Source of the DNA: Oscillibacter sp.
GTDB taxonomy: Bacteria > Bacillota > Clostridia > Oscillospirales > Oscillospiraceae
Assembly (NCBI GenBank): GCA_017482345.1
Contig: JAFUNB010000003.1
Span: 1-49,823, forward strand
DNA length: 49,823 nucleotides
Direction: 5' to 3'
A program made the translations under genes and the position numbers. Each line of letters starts with the position of its first letter. Position 1 is the first letter of the stretch. The notes under the pieces are model-generated. The model saw only the letters and a list, made by a program, of their open reading frames with translations, searched no databases and was not told the origin of the DNA. Shown in pieces: positions 33,271-41,911 of the stretch.

Positions 33271-34401
33271 ATGGCAACTGTATCTCTGAAGGGCATCAAG
33301 AAAGTCTACGACAACGAAGTCACCGCTGTCCACGATTTCAATCTGGAAATCGCTGACAAGGAATTCATCGTCCTGGTCGGTCCCTCCGGCTGCGGTAAGT
33401 CCACCACCCTGCGCATGGTGGCCGGTCTGGAGGACATCTCCGGCGGCGACCTGCTCATCGATGACAAGCGCGTCAACGATGTGGAACCCAAGGACCGCGA
33501 CATCGCCATGGTGTTCCAGAACTACGCTCTGTATCCCCACATGACCGTGCGGGAAAACATGGCATTCCCCCTGAAGCTGCGCAAGCTTCCCAAGGCTGAA
33601 ATCGACAAGAAGGTCATGGATGCCGCAGAAACGCTGGACATCGTTCAGTATCTGGAGCGCAAGCCCAAGGCTCTGTCCGGCGGCCAGCGCCAGCGCGTGG
33701 CTATCGGCCGCGCCATCGTCCGCGAGCCCAAGGTCCTGCTGATGGATGAGCCCCTGTCCAACCTGGACGCCAAGCTGCGTAACCAGATGCGCGCTGAGAT
33801 CATTAAGCTGCGCCAGCGTATCGACACCACCTTTATCTATGTTACCCACGACCAGACCGAGGCTATGACTCTGGGCGACCGTATCGTCATCATGAAGGAC
33901 GGCTTCATCCAGCAGATCGGCACGCCTCAGCAGGTCTTCGACCACCCCGCCAACATCTTCGTCGCCGGCTTCATCGGCATGCCTCAGATGAACTTCTTCG
34001 ACGCCGAGCTGATCTGCGAGGGCGACAAGTACTCCGTCAAGGTTCAGAACGCCGTTATGGAGCTGGACGCTGACACCCAGGCCAAGCTGAAGGCCGCCGG
34101 CCACGGCTCCAAGGCCATCACTCTGGGCATCCGTCCCGAGCACATCTCCATCACCACTGCCAGCGGCAGCCACTGCCTGACCGGCAAGGTGGACGTCAGC
34201 GAGATGATGGGCAGCGAGATCCACCTGCACGTTAACGCCGGTGGCCGCGATGTGATCCTGCGTGTTCCCACCACCGAGCTGGCCGCCGAGAACAAGAGCG
34301 GCTTCGCCTATGGTGCCGAGATCAGCTTCACCTTCCGTCCCGAGCTGATCCATATGTTCGACAAGGAGACCGAGAAGAACCTGCTGCCTCTGGAGGCTTA
34401 A
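33271..34401 (+). CDS. ugpC: Sugar ABC transporter ATP-binding protein (UgpC/MsmK type, orphan)
   Basis: 376 residues. Walker A GPSGCGKST (37-45), Q-loop VFQNYALYPH, signature LSGGQRQR (135-142), Walker B VLLMDEP (155-161), H-loop VTHDQ, then a C-terminal TOBE/MalK regulatory domain (about 240-376). This CUT1-class ATPase energises sugar or glycerol-phosphate importers; in many Firmicutes a single stand-alone copy serves several permeases, which fits the absence of neighbours. The start at 33271 is set by family alignment (MATVSLKGIKKVY), although no Shine-Dalgarno lies at normal distance. Confidence 0.93.
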   Translation: MATVSLKGIKKVYDNEVTAVHDFNLEIADKEFIVLVGPSGCGKSTTLRMVAGLEDISGGDLLIDDKRVNDVEPKDRDIAMVFQNYALYPHMTVRENMAFPLKLRKLPKAEIDKKVMDAAETLDIVQYLERKPKALSGGQRQRVAIGRAIVREPKVLLMDEPLSNLDAKLRNQMRAEIIKLRQRIDTTFIYVTHDQTEAMTLGDRIVIMKDGFIQQIGTPQQVFDHPANIFVAGFIGMPQMNFFDAELICEGDKYSVKVQNAVMELDADTQAKLKAAGHGSKAITLGIRPEHISITTASGSHCLTGKVDVSEMMGSEIHLHVNAGGRDVILRVPTTELAAENKSGFAYGAEISFTFRPELIHMFDKETEKNLLPLEA

Positions 34402-34426
34402 TTTACTTATTTTATTAAATATTGTA

Positions 34427-34457
34427 AAAGGACCGGACAGTTCACTGTCCGGTCCTT
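34427..34457. terminator. Bidirectional terminator between the ABC ATPase and helicase genes
   Basis: Perfect stem AAAGGACCGGACAG/CTGTCCGGTCCTTT with a TTCA loop between convergent genes. Confidence 0.9.
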
Positions 34458-34469
34458 TGTATATATGTG

Positions 34470-35627
34470 TTATTCCACAGGCGTCAATCTGCCCTCATCG
34501 TCAAACTTCACAGGAGTGATCACATTGCGGGTCTTGCTGGCAATGTCATCGATCCGAATCTTGGAGGGGAAATCCGCCACAAAGGTCACCGCCACACCCT
34601 GACGTCTTGCGCGGCCGGTACGGCCGATGCGGTGGATATAGTCCTGGTTCTCATCGGGCACATCGCAGTTGAACACGATATCCACATCGTCCACGTCAAT
34701 GCCGCGGGCGGCCACATCGGTGGATACAAACACCTGCAGCTTGCCCTCGCGGAACTTATCCATCACCTGCTCGCGCTTCTTCTGGGGGATGTCGCCATGG
34801 ATGCACTCCGCCTGAACGCCCCGCATCTGCAGGAACTTGGTGATACGCTCGGTATTGCCCTTGGTGTTGCAGAACACCATGCAGCGGTCAAAGCCGGTCT
34901 CCGCCAGAATCCGCTGAATGGCGTCAGCCTTGCCGTTCTGGGAAACCTCCATACGGAACTGCTTGATATCCGGCTTGTTCTGCTCGTCCTCCCGAACAGT
35001 GATCTCGGCTGCATCTCTCTGATAGACCCAGGCGATATCCATGACCTCGCGGGAGATGGTGGCGGAGAACAAACCCAGATTCTTGCGCTTGTTCATGCGA
35101 TCCAGCAGCTTGGTCACATCGTGGATGAAGCCCATGTCCAGCATACGGTCTGCCTCATCCAGCACCACGGTCTGGGCGGTCTCCACCCGAACAGTACGGC
35201 GCTTCATGTGGTCAGCCAGACGACCGGGGGTCGCCACCACGATCTGGGGGCGCTTTTTCAGCGTGTCGATCTGTCTGCCGATGGGCTGGCCGCCGTACAG
35301 GCAGACGCAGCGGACGCCAGGCTTAAAGGAAGCCAGCAGACGGATCTCATCGGTGATCTGGATGGCCAGCTCACGGGTGGGAGCCAGGATCACAGCCTGC
35401 ACGCTTTCGTCCTCCGGATCCACATGCTCCACGATGGGGATGCCGTAAGCAAAGGTCTTTCCGGTACCGGTGGGAGCCTTGGCGATCACGTCCTCCCAGT
35501 TCATCATGGGAGGGATGCAGCCGGCCTGGACCGGAGTGGATACTTCAATATTTCGCTGGGCGATTGCCCGCATGATCTCCGGCGACAGATCCAGGCTGTC
35601 AAACCGGACGCCCTGTGTATATTCCAT
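34470..35627 (-). CDS. DEAD-box RNA helicase
   Basis: 385 residues from ATG 35627 (AGAGGA upstream; the frame opens 17 codons earlier without a site). All core motifs in order: Q motif near F26, APTGTGKT, PTRELA, TPGR, DEAD (VLDEADRMLDMG), SAT, STDVAARGID, HRIGRTGR. It ends soon after the helicase core, with no CsdA/DbpA-type RNA-binding extension, so it is a minimal DEAD-box protein. Probably remodels RNA in ribosome assembly or mRNA decay. The ATG lies near an AT-rich 327-base intergenic region. Confidence 0.94.
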   Translation of the reverse strand: MEYTQGVRFDSLDLSPEIMRAIAQRNIEVSTPVQAGCIPPMMNWEDVIAKAPTGTGKTFAYGIPIVEHVDPEDESVQAVILAPTRELAIQITDEIRLLASFKPGVRCVCLYGGQPIGRQIDTLKKRPQIVVATPGRLADHMKRRTVRVETAQTVVLDEADRMLDMGFIHDVTKLLDRMNKRKNLGLFSATISREVMDIAWVYQRDAAEITVREDEQNKPDIKQFRMEVSQNGKADAIQRILAETGFDRCMVFCNTKGNTERITKFLQMRGVQAECIHGDIPQKKREQVMDKFREGKLQVFVSTDVAARGIDVDDVDIVFNCDVPDENQDYIHRIGRTGRARRQGVAVTFVADFPSKIRIDDIASKTRNVITPVKFDDEGRLTPVE

Positions 35628-35954
35628 AGTGATAATCCTCTTTTTTACAGTCTCTTTTTTACGCATAAATGCGCACAATAATCCATAATAATCGTATTAT
35701 AGCCACAAAACAGTCCCTTGTAAAGTGTCAGTGGAAAAACTCTTCCGCATGCCCCCTGTGCGGGCAAAAACATTTTGTCTCACAGAACGTTGCTGTTTAG
35801 TAAATTTTTTGACAAATGACCAATAATTACCGTTTTTTCAGTAAATATATTGTCTATTTGTAGTAAAATTATGTATTTTGTTATAAAATGTTTCATAATT
35901 TTATGCTAAATTGATTTTGCAAGTAGTCAGATGCCTATCACGGGGGGATGAATA
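35628..35954. promoter_or_regulatory. AT-rich divergent intergenic region with long inverted repeat
   Basis: 327 bases with no gene, much more AT-rich than the rest of the window. A perfect 10-bp inverted repeat TAAAATTATG (35864-35873) / CATAATTTTA (35894-35903) brackets a possible -10 (TATAAA 35882-35887; weak -35 TTGTAG). TTGACA at about 35810 lacks a -10. Could be the operator of the neighbouring XRE regulator; low sequence complexity makes chance pairing possible. Confidence 0.4.
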
Positions 35955-36170
35955 GTGAACGGAATGGATTATGTACGCATTTTGCGCGACTTGAGAGAGG
36001 ACGCCGATAAGACGCAGACGCAGATTGCCGAAGTTCTGGGCACGTCCCAAACGATGTACGCCCGTTATGAACGCGGCGCCAACGAACTTCCGATCCATCA
36101 TTTGATTACTCTGAGTAAGTATTACGGCGTCAGCACCGATTACCTGTTGGGTTTAAGCAAAGAACGATAA
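35955..36170 (+). CDS. Small XRE-family HTH regulator
   Basis: 71 residues, almost only a Cro/C1-type HTH: LRDLREDADKTQTQIAEVLG, TSQTMYARYERGANELP, and a closing helix STDYLLGLSKE. GTG start at 35955 is chosen because GGGGGG lies 7 bases upstream; an in-frame ATG at 35964 is the alternative. No effector domain, so it probably acts alone as a repressor, perhaps of itself through the AT-rich region upstream. Single gene ending at a terminator. Confidence 0.85.
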   Translation: MNGMDYVRILRDLREDADKTQTQIAEVLGTSQTMYARYERGANELPIHHLITLSKYYGVSTDYLLGLSKER

Positions 36171-36202
36171 AAGAAGGACGGGTCTCCTGCCCTTCTTTTT
36201 TT
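36171..36202 (+). terminator. Terminator after the XRE gene
   Basis: AAGAAGG/CCTTCTT stem with a partly paired 13-base interior, followed by a long T run. Confidence 0.82.
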
Positions 36203-36248
36203 CGGCTTGGAATCCGGAAATCGGATCCGCGCATCTCTCGCGGGCAAA

Positions 36249-36282
36249 AAAGCAGGCAGAGTGAAAGCTCTGCCTGCTTTTT
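36249..36282 (-). terminator. Terminator of the glycogen operon
   Basis: 13-bp stem AAAGCAGGCAGAG/CTCTGCCTGCTTT, with A and T runs on either side, 8 bases past the glgP stop. Confidence 0.9.
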
Positions 36283-36290
36283 CTTTTTAT

Positions 36291-38717
36291 TTATCTGTGG
36301 GAAACACCCCAGATGTTGTCCGCATACTCAGCCACGGAACGGTCAGCGGCAAAGATGCCGCTGCGGGCGATGTTATGCAGGCTCATGCTGTTCCACTTGG
36401 TGGAATCGGCATAGGTCTCGGCCATGCGGCGGCCGGCAGCGCAGTAGGAGTCGAAGTCTGCCAGCAGCAGATATTCGTCGGCGGGGCTGCCGCCGGCGCC
36501 AAACAGCAGCCGCTGATACAGGTCGTCATAGCTGACGCCGTCACGGAAGCCGCCGCGCAGGCGATCCAGGCAGGCGCGCAGACGCTCGTTGTGGTTGTAG
36601 AGGCGCTGGGGCACATAGCCCTCGCGCTTGAGCTGAACCACTTCGTGAGCGTGCAGGCCGAACAGGAACATGTTCTCGTCGCCCAGCACCTCGTGCATCT
36701 CCACGTTGGCGCCGTCCAGCGTACCGATGGTCAGCGCACCGTTCATCATGAACTTCATGTTGCCGGTACCGCTGGCCTCCTTGCCGGCGGTGGAGATCTG
36801 CTGACTGACCTCACTGGCGGGCATCAGGCGCTCGGCCAGGGAGACGCGGTAGTTCTCCAGGAACACCACCTGCAGCTTATCCTTGCAGATGGGATTGTGG
36901 GCGATATCATCTGCAAGGGAGTTGATCAGGCGGATGATGCGCTTGGCCACGGCATAGCCGGGAGCAGCCTTGGCGCCGAACAGGAAGGTCTGGGGCTGAA
37001 CCAGCACGTTGGGATCGGTCTGCATACGGTTATACAGGTCGATGATGTGCAGGACGTTCAGCAGCTGACGCTTATACTCGTGCAGACGCTTGACCTGCAC
37101 GTCGAAAATGGAGTCGGGATTCAGGACCACACCCTGGGTCTTCTTGACATAACGGGCGAAGCTCTCCTTGTTCTCGCGCTTGATGGCGGCCAGGCGCTCC
37201 AGAACGGCCTTGTCATCAGCAAAGTCATCCAGCTTCTTCAGGGTCTGAGGCTTGATCAGGTAATCCTTACCACCGGTCAGGTCGCAAATCAGGCTGTCCA
37301 GACCGGGGTTGATCTCGCTGAGCCAGCGACGATGGTCGATGCCGTTGGTCACGTTCTGGAACTTGTGGGGCTCCATGCCGCAGGCATCCTTAAACACATC
37401 CTTCTTCAGGATGTCAGAGTGCAGAGCAGACACGCCGTTGACGGCCATGCCGCCGGCAATGCACAGATTGGCCATACGGACCTCGCCGTCCCAGACGATC
37501 GCCATGGAAGCGGTCTTGGCGGGATCGTGGTAGAACTCGTCTACCTTCTTCTGCCAGCGGGCGGAGATCTCCTGGATGATCTGCCACACGCGGGGCAGCA
37601 GGGAGGACATCAGGTTCTGGGGCCAGCGCTCCAGGGCCTCGGCCAGAACGGTGTGGTTGGTGTAAGCCACGGACTGGGTGGTGATCTCCCAGGCCTCATC
37701 CCAGGTCATACCGGCCTCGTCAATGAAGATGCGCATCAGCTCGGGCACCACCAGTGCGGGGTGGGTGTCGTTGATCTGAATGACATTCTTCTCGTGGAAG
37801 TTCTTCAGGGTGCCATAGGTATCCAGATGCTTGGTAGCGATGGACTGGATGGTGGCAGACACGAAGAAATACTGCTGCTTCAGACGCAGGGACTTGCCCT
37901 CGTAGTGGTTATCCTCGGGATACAGGATCTTGGCGATGGTCTCGGCCATAGCCTTCTCCTCGGCAGCCTTCAGATACTCGCCGCGGGAGAACAGGGACAT
38001 ATCCACGGGAGTGAGGGACTTGGCGTCCCACAGGCGCAGGGTGTTGACGTGCTTGGTGTCATAGCCGGCAACCACCATGTCGCAGGGAATGGCCAGAACC
38101 GTGGTGGCATTCTCATTGACGATGTGGCAGTGGCCGTTGTTCCAGAACTCGCGCAGAGTGCCGCCGAACTGGACCTTCTGAGCCTCATCGGGCTTGGGCA
38201 GCAGCCAGGCAGCGCCCAGCTCCTTCCAGTTGTCGGGCATCTCGACCTGCTGGCCTTCCACGATCTTCTGCTTGAAGATACCCAGCTCATAGCAGATGGA
38301 ATAGCCGGTGGCAGGGATATCCAGCGTGGTCATGGAATCCAGGTAGCAGGCAGCCAGACGGCCCAGGCCGCCGTTGCCTAAGCCTGCGTCAGGCTCGATC
38401 TCAAAGATATCGGCAGCCTTGAAGCCCATATTCTCCAGAGCTTCCTTCAGCTGGGGCAGCACGTTCAGGTTATAGGCGTTCTTCATCAGGCTGCGGCCCA
38501 TCAGGAACTCCAGAGACAGGTAGTGGACCTGCTTCTTCTGTTCCCGGCGGGTAGAGCGGTTGGTCTCAACGCCGCGCAGAGCCATCACATCACGGAGCAC
38601 GAGGGCGCAGGCCTTCATCATCTCCTGATCGGTAGCCTCCTCCGGCGTCTTGCCGAAGTTCAGCATCAGCTTCGCGGCCAGGGAGGTTTCCAGGGATTCA
38701 GTGGTAAATGGTGTCAT
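36291..38717 (-). CDS. glgP: Glycogen phosphorylase
   Basis: 808 residues, full-length GT35 phosphorylase. Releases glucose-1-phosphate from glycogen ends. Recognisable: N-terminal VHYLSLEFLMGRSL, active-site GLGNGGLGRLAACYLDS, INDTHPAL, VKRLHEYKRQLLN and the pyridoxal-phosphate lysine in EASGTGNMKF. Last gene of glgC-glgD-glgA-glgP; the 63 bases after glgA contain a CCGCC/GGCGG hairpin. Placing the degradative enzyme in the synthetic operon is common in Firmicutes. Confidence 0.97.
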   Translation of the reverse strand: MTPFTTESLETSLAAKLMLNFGKTPEEATDQEMMKACALVLRDVMALRGVETNRSTRREQKKQVHYLSLEFLMGRSLMKNAYNLNVLPQLKEALENMGFKAADIFEIEPDAGLGNGGLGRLAACYLDSMTTLDIPATGYSICYELGIFKQKIVEGQQVEMPDNWKELGAAWLLPKPDEAQKVQFGGTLREFWNNGHCHIVNENATTVLAIPCDMVVAGYDTKHVNTLRLWDAKSLTPVDMSLFSRGEYLKAAEEKAMAETIAKILYPEDNHYEGKSLRLKQQYFFVSATIQSIATKHLDTYGTLKNFHEKNVIQINDTHPALVVPELMRIFIDEAGMTWDEAWEITTQSVAYTNHTVLAEALERWPQNLMSSLLPRVWQIIQEISARWQKKVDEFYHDPAKTASMAIVWDGEVRMANLCIAGGMAVNGVSALHSDILKKDVFKDACGMEPHKFQNVTNGIDHRRWLSEINPGLDSLICDLTGGKDYLIKPQTLKKLDDFADDKAVLERLAAIKRENKESFARYVKKTQGVVLNPDSIFDVQVKRLHEYKRQLLNVLHIIDLYNRMQTDPNVLVQPQTFLFGAKAAPGYAVAKRIIRLINSLADDIAHNPICKDKLQVVFLENYRVSLAERLMPASEVSQQISTAGKEASGTGNMKFMMNGALTIGTLDGANVEMHEVLGDENMFLFGLHAHEVVQLKREGYVPQRLYNHNERLRACLDRLRGGFRDGVSYDDLYQRLLFGAGGSPADEYLLLADFDSYCAAGRRMAETYADSTKWNSMSLHNIARSGIFAADRSVAEYADNIWGVSHR

Positions 38718-38780
38718 GAGTCTTCCTTACTCCGCCGCAGGCTTTCTGCGCGCGGCGGGCCCTTTCCTTCTTTCTGGTTC

Positions 38781-40703
38781 TTACTTTTCTTCTTTCTCTT
38801 CTTTTTCAGCTGCCTTTTTTGCAGCGGATTTTGCGGTAGTTTTCTTTGCAGCGGCCTTCTTGGCAGGCTTCTTCTCCTCAGCGGGAGCTTCGGCCACCTC
38901 TGCGGCGGGAGCTTCGGCAGCAGCCTTTTTGGTGGTACGCTTCTTAGCAGGGGCCTTCTTCTCCTCGGCGGGAGCCTCGGTCACCTCTGCGGCGGGAGCT
39001 TCGGCGGCGGCAGCCTTCTTGGTGGTACGCTTCTTAGCAGGGGCCTTCTTCTCCTCGGCGGGAGCCTCGGTCACCTCTGCGGCGGGAGCTTCAGCCTCGG
39101 CAGCCTTCTTGGTGGCGCGCTTCTTGGCGGGAGCCTTCTTCTCGGTCTCCGTCTTCTTGGCGGCAGCCTTGCGGGTCTTCTTCACAGGCTTCTCTTCCTC
39201 GGCGGCAGGCTCCTGAACAGGAGCCGTCTCCTCAAAAGGGGCTGCTTCCTCCTGAACGGGGGGCCACACCTTGCCGCAAACGCCGGCATAGATGCGCAGA
39301 TACTCGTTGGCACTGCGGTTCCAGGTGAAGTCGCACTCCATGGCGCGCTGACGCAAACGGGCAAATGCCTCGGGATACTCCAGATACAGGTTCACGGCCT
39401 CGCGGATCACATACAACATATCGCTGCTGGAATAGTTAGCGAAGGTGAAGCCGGTACCGGCATCGCGCCAGGCCTCGTAGGGCTGGACACTGTCCTTCAG
39501 GCCGCCGGTCTCACGAACAATGGGCACAGTGCCGTAACGCATGGCGATCATCTGGCTCAGACCGCAAGGCTCGCTCTTGGAGGGCATCAGGAACAGGTCG
39601 CAGCCGGAGTAGATCGCCATGGACAGTGCCTCGTTGTAATCCAGGCGAACTGCCATGCGGCCGGCATACTGCTGTGCTGCCCAGGCGAAGAACTCTTCGA
39701 ACTTCTTGTCGCCCTTACCAAGAACAACCAGCTGCACAGGGAGTTCCATCATATCATGAAGAACTTCACAAATCAAGTCCAAACCTTTATGAGAAACCAA
39801 TCTGGAAACGATTCCAATGACCGGAACATTGGGATCTTCGCGCAATCCCATCATTTTTTGCAGGTTTGCCTTGTCGGCGGCCTTACCGGCCATATCGTCC
39901 ACAGAATACTTGGCGGCGATCCCCTCGTCGTTGGCGGGATCATAGCGCTTCATGTCGATACCGTTGAGCACGCCGTGCAGCTTGTAGCTGTTCTGCTGCA
40001 TGATGTCCTCCAGACGGTGGGCAAAATAGGCCAGCTTCAGCTCGTTGGCGTAGGTGGGAGACACGGCGTTGATGGCGTCAGCGCACAGGATGGCGCCCTT
40101 CAGCAGGTTCACGTCGTTGTCCATGATGATGGTACCGTCATTGGCCCAACCCTGATCCAGACCGAACAGATAGCCCAGGGTGTCACGGCCGCAGCGGCCC
40201 TGATACTCAATGTTGTGGATGGTCAGCGTGGTCTTGACGCTGCGGTACATCTCCTCGCGGACGCCGTCGTCCTTCAGATAGATGGGCACCAGAGCGGTCT
40301 GCCAGTCGTTGCAGTTGATGACGTCGGGCCAGAACTTCAGGTGGGGCAGCATCCGCACGATGGCGCGGGAGAAGAAGCCGAAGCGCTCGTTGTCATCGTC
40401 ATAACCGTACAGGTCGGTGCGGTCGAAATACTGCTCGTTGTCCACGAAGTACCAGGTCACGCCGTCCTTCTCATAGGAGAACAGGCCGCAATAGCAGCTG
40501 CGCCAGGCCAGGTTGATGTAGTTATAGCACTCAAACTTCAGCTGATCGCCGAACTTCTCCTTCACACGCTTGTACAGGGGCAGGATCACAGCCACTTCGG
40601 CGCCTTCGGCAGCCAGAGCGGGAGGCAGAGAGCCGGCCACGTCGGCCAGACCGCCGGTTTTGCAAAAGGGAACAGCTTCGCTGGTTGCGTACAAAATCTT
40701 CAT
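38781..40703 (-). CDS. glgA: Glycogen synthase with a lysine/alanine-rich repeat tail
   Basis: 640 residues. Residues 1-480 are a complete GT5 ADP-glucose glycogen synthase: donor site KTGGLADVAGSLP at 15-27, NDWQTALVP, the C-terminal GT-B half with GIVSRLVSHKG and the LMPSKSEPCGLSQM donor motif. Typical bacterial GlgA ends at about 475-485 residues. Here a 160-residue extension follows. Acid-rich at first (about 481-505), it then becomes Lys/Ala/Pro/Glu-rich, with two 30-residue repeats and a 29-residue third (EKKAPAKKRTTKKAA core), ending EKEEKEEK. The tail resembles histone H1 and is surely disordered. Frame and codon use continue smoothly, so it is not a frameshift artefact. Confidence 0.93.
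   Translation of the reverse strand: MKILYATSEAVPFCKTGGLADVAGSLPPALAAEGAEVAVILPLYKRVKEKFGDQLKFECYNYINLAWRSCYCGLFSYEKDGVTWYFVDNEQYFDRTDLYGYDDDNERFGFFSRAIVRMLPHLKFWPDVINCNDWQTALVPIYLKDDGVREEMYRSVKTTLTIHNIEYQGRCGRDTLGYLFGLDQGWANDGTIIMDNDVNLLKGAILCADAINAVSPTYANELKLAYFAHRLEDIMQQNSYKLHGVLNGIDMKRYDPANDEGIAAKYSVDDMAGKAADKANLQKMMGLREDPNVPVIGIVSRLVSHKGLDLICEVLHDMMELPVQLVVLGKGDKKFEEFFAWAAQQYAGRMAVRLDYNEALSMAIYSGCDLFLMPSKSEPCGLSQMIAMRYGTVPIVRETGGLKDSVQPYEAWRDAGTGFTFANYSSSDMLYVIREAVNLYLEYPEAFARLRQRAMECDFTWNRSANEYLRIYAGVCGKVWPPVQEEAAPFEETAPVQEPAAEEEKPVKKTRKAAAKKTETEKKAPAKKRATKKAAEAEAPAAEVTEAPAEEKKAPAKKRTTKKAAAAEAPAAEVTEAPAEEKKAPAKKRTTKKAAAEAPAAEVAEAPAEEKKPAKKAAAKKTTAKSAAKKAAEKEEKEEK
38877..39143. repeat. 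Three tandem in-frame 90-base repeats in the glgA tail
   Basis: Copies at 39054-39143, 38964-39053 and 38877-38963 (the last is 87 bases). Each encodes EKKAPAKKR-[AT]-TKKAA followed by EAPAAEVTEAPAE-like sequence. DNA identity is very high between copies 2 and 3, pointing to recent duplication by slippage or unequal recombination; copy number may vary between strains. Confidence 0.88.
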
Positions 40704-40764
40704 AAAATACTCCTTTTCGGGGGTTTTTGTCTATAGTAATCGGTTTCCCATGAAACGGGATAAA

Positions 40765-40784
40765 GGGGGGACCGCAGTCCCCCC
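40765..40784 (-). other. Intercistronic hairpin between glgD and glgA
   Basis: Perfect 8-bp stem GGGGGGAC/GTCCCCCC with a CGCA loop in the 95-base gap. No clear T run follows on the minus strand, so it is more likely an mRNA-processing or stability element than a terminator. Confidence 0.5.
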
Positions 40785-40798
40785 TCTTATTTCATTGT

Positions 40799-41911
40799 TC
40801 AGACCTTGCTGCCCTTGGCAACGACCACGGGATACGTGGCCTGGCCCATCATGGTGTGGCCTTCCTGGAACTCCACGTCCTTGTCGGCGATCACATAGGC
40901 CAGCTGAGCACCCTTGCGGACGACAGTCTCCTTGAACAGAACGCAGTTGCGAACCACAGCGCCTGCCTCCACGGTGACACCGGGGAACAGGATGGAGTTC
41001 TCCACAACACCTTCAATGTTGCAGCCCTCGCCAACCAGAGAGTTGATGCAGGAGCCGTCGGGGCTGACATAAGTGGAGGACTTGTCGGCGCCCTTGGCGC
41101 GGATGGGGCGCTCGGCGCAGAACAGATCGCTGCGGATGCCGGGCTCCAGCAGCTGCATGCTGCGGTCATAATACTCCTGAACAGAGCGGATCTGGGCGGC
41201 ATAGCCCTTCCAGATGTAGCAGTGCAGGTTCAGTTTCTCCTTGTTGGCACGCAGAACGTCACGGCGCCAGCTGAACAGGTCCTTGGCGTAGCACTCGTCC
41301 ACCAGCTCGATCAGCAGCTTGGTGGAGAGGATGTAGACCTCCAGACCGCGATAGCCGCGGGGACGGTTCAGGCCGTACAGAACCTCAGTGATGCGGCCGT
41401 TCTCGTCCTTCTCATAGTAGCTGCCGTCGGCAGTGGAGAAGCTGTCGTTGCCGCAGACCACGGTGATGTCGGCACCGGTCTTGACGTGCTCATCAAAAAT
41501 TTCGCTCATAGGCAGGTTGGCCACCAGATCGCCGTCTACCAGAGCCACATAGTCCTGACGGATCTCCTCCAGATAGGAGCGGATGCCGGCCAGAGCCTCG
41601 ATCTTGCCGCGGAAGGGCATGATGCCCCAGCCCTGCTGGGCTGCGAAGGGAGGCAGCAGTCGCAGACCGCCGCGCTTACGGCTCAGATCCCAGTCCTTGC
41701 CGCTGCCCAGGTGGTCCACCATGCTCTGATAACGGCCGTTCATGACCACGCCCACGTCGGTGACGCCGGCGTTGACCAAGTTGGACAGAGCAAAGTCAAC
41801 GGCGCGATAACGGCCGCCGAAGGGGATGGAAGCCGCGGAGCGGATCTCGGTCAGCTCACGCAGGTCGTTGCGCTTTTCATAAGTAAAGATGATACCGTGC
41901 AGTCCGTTCAT
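40799..41911 (-). CDS. glgD: Glucose-1-phosphate adenylyltransferase, regulatory-type subunit GlgD
   Basis: 370 residues, nucleotidyltransferase fold plus left-handed beta-helix (about 275-355, [20 protein letters not shown]). The N-terminal GGxGxRL pyrophosphorylase loop of GlgC is replaced by [14 protein letters not shown], so it should be poorly active or inactive alone and act as partner of GlgC, as in Bacillus and clostridia. Its ATG overlaps the glgC stop by 4 bases, which supports a balanced heteromer. Confidence 0.93.
   Translation of the reverse strand: MNGLHGIIFTYEKRNDLRELTEIRSAASIPFGGRYRAVDFALSNLVNAGVTDVGVVMNGRYQSMVDHLGSGKDWDLSRKRGGLRLLPPFAAQQGWGIMPFRGKIEALAGIRSYLEEIRQDYVALVDGDLVANLPMSEIFDEHVKTGADITVVCGNDSFSTADGSYYEKDENGRITEVLYGLNRPRGYRGLEVYILSTKLLIELVDECYAKDLFSWRRDVLRANKEKLNLHCYIWKGYAAQIRSVQEYYDRSMQLLEPGIRSDLFCAERPIRAKGADKSSTYVSPDGSCINSLVGEGCNIEGVVENSILFPGVTVEAGAVVRNCVLFKETVVRKGAQLAYVIADKDVEFQEGHTMMGQATYPVVVAKGSKV

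Noticed and set aside
33249-33360. Short upstream ORF overlapping the ABC ATPase start
   Set aside because: Its GGAGG is only one base from the ATG, the frame closes soon inside the ATPase gene and the product has no recognisable features.
38877-39143. CRISPR array in the tandem repeats near 39 kb
   Set aside because: The repeats are in frame, contiguous, without spacers, and encode the glgA tail.
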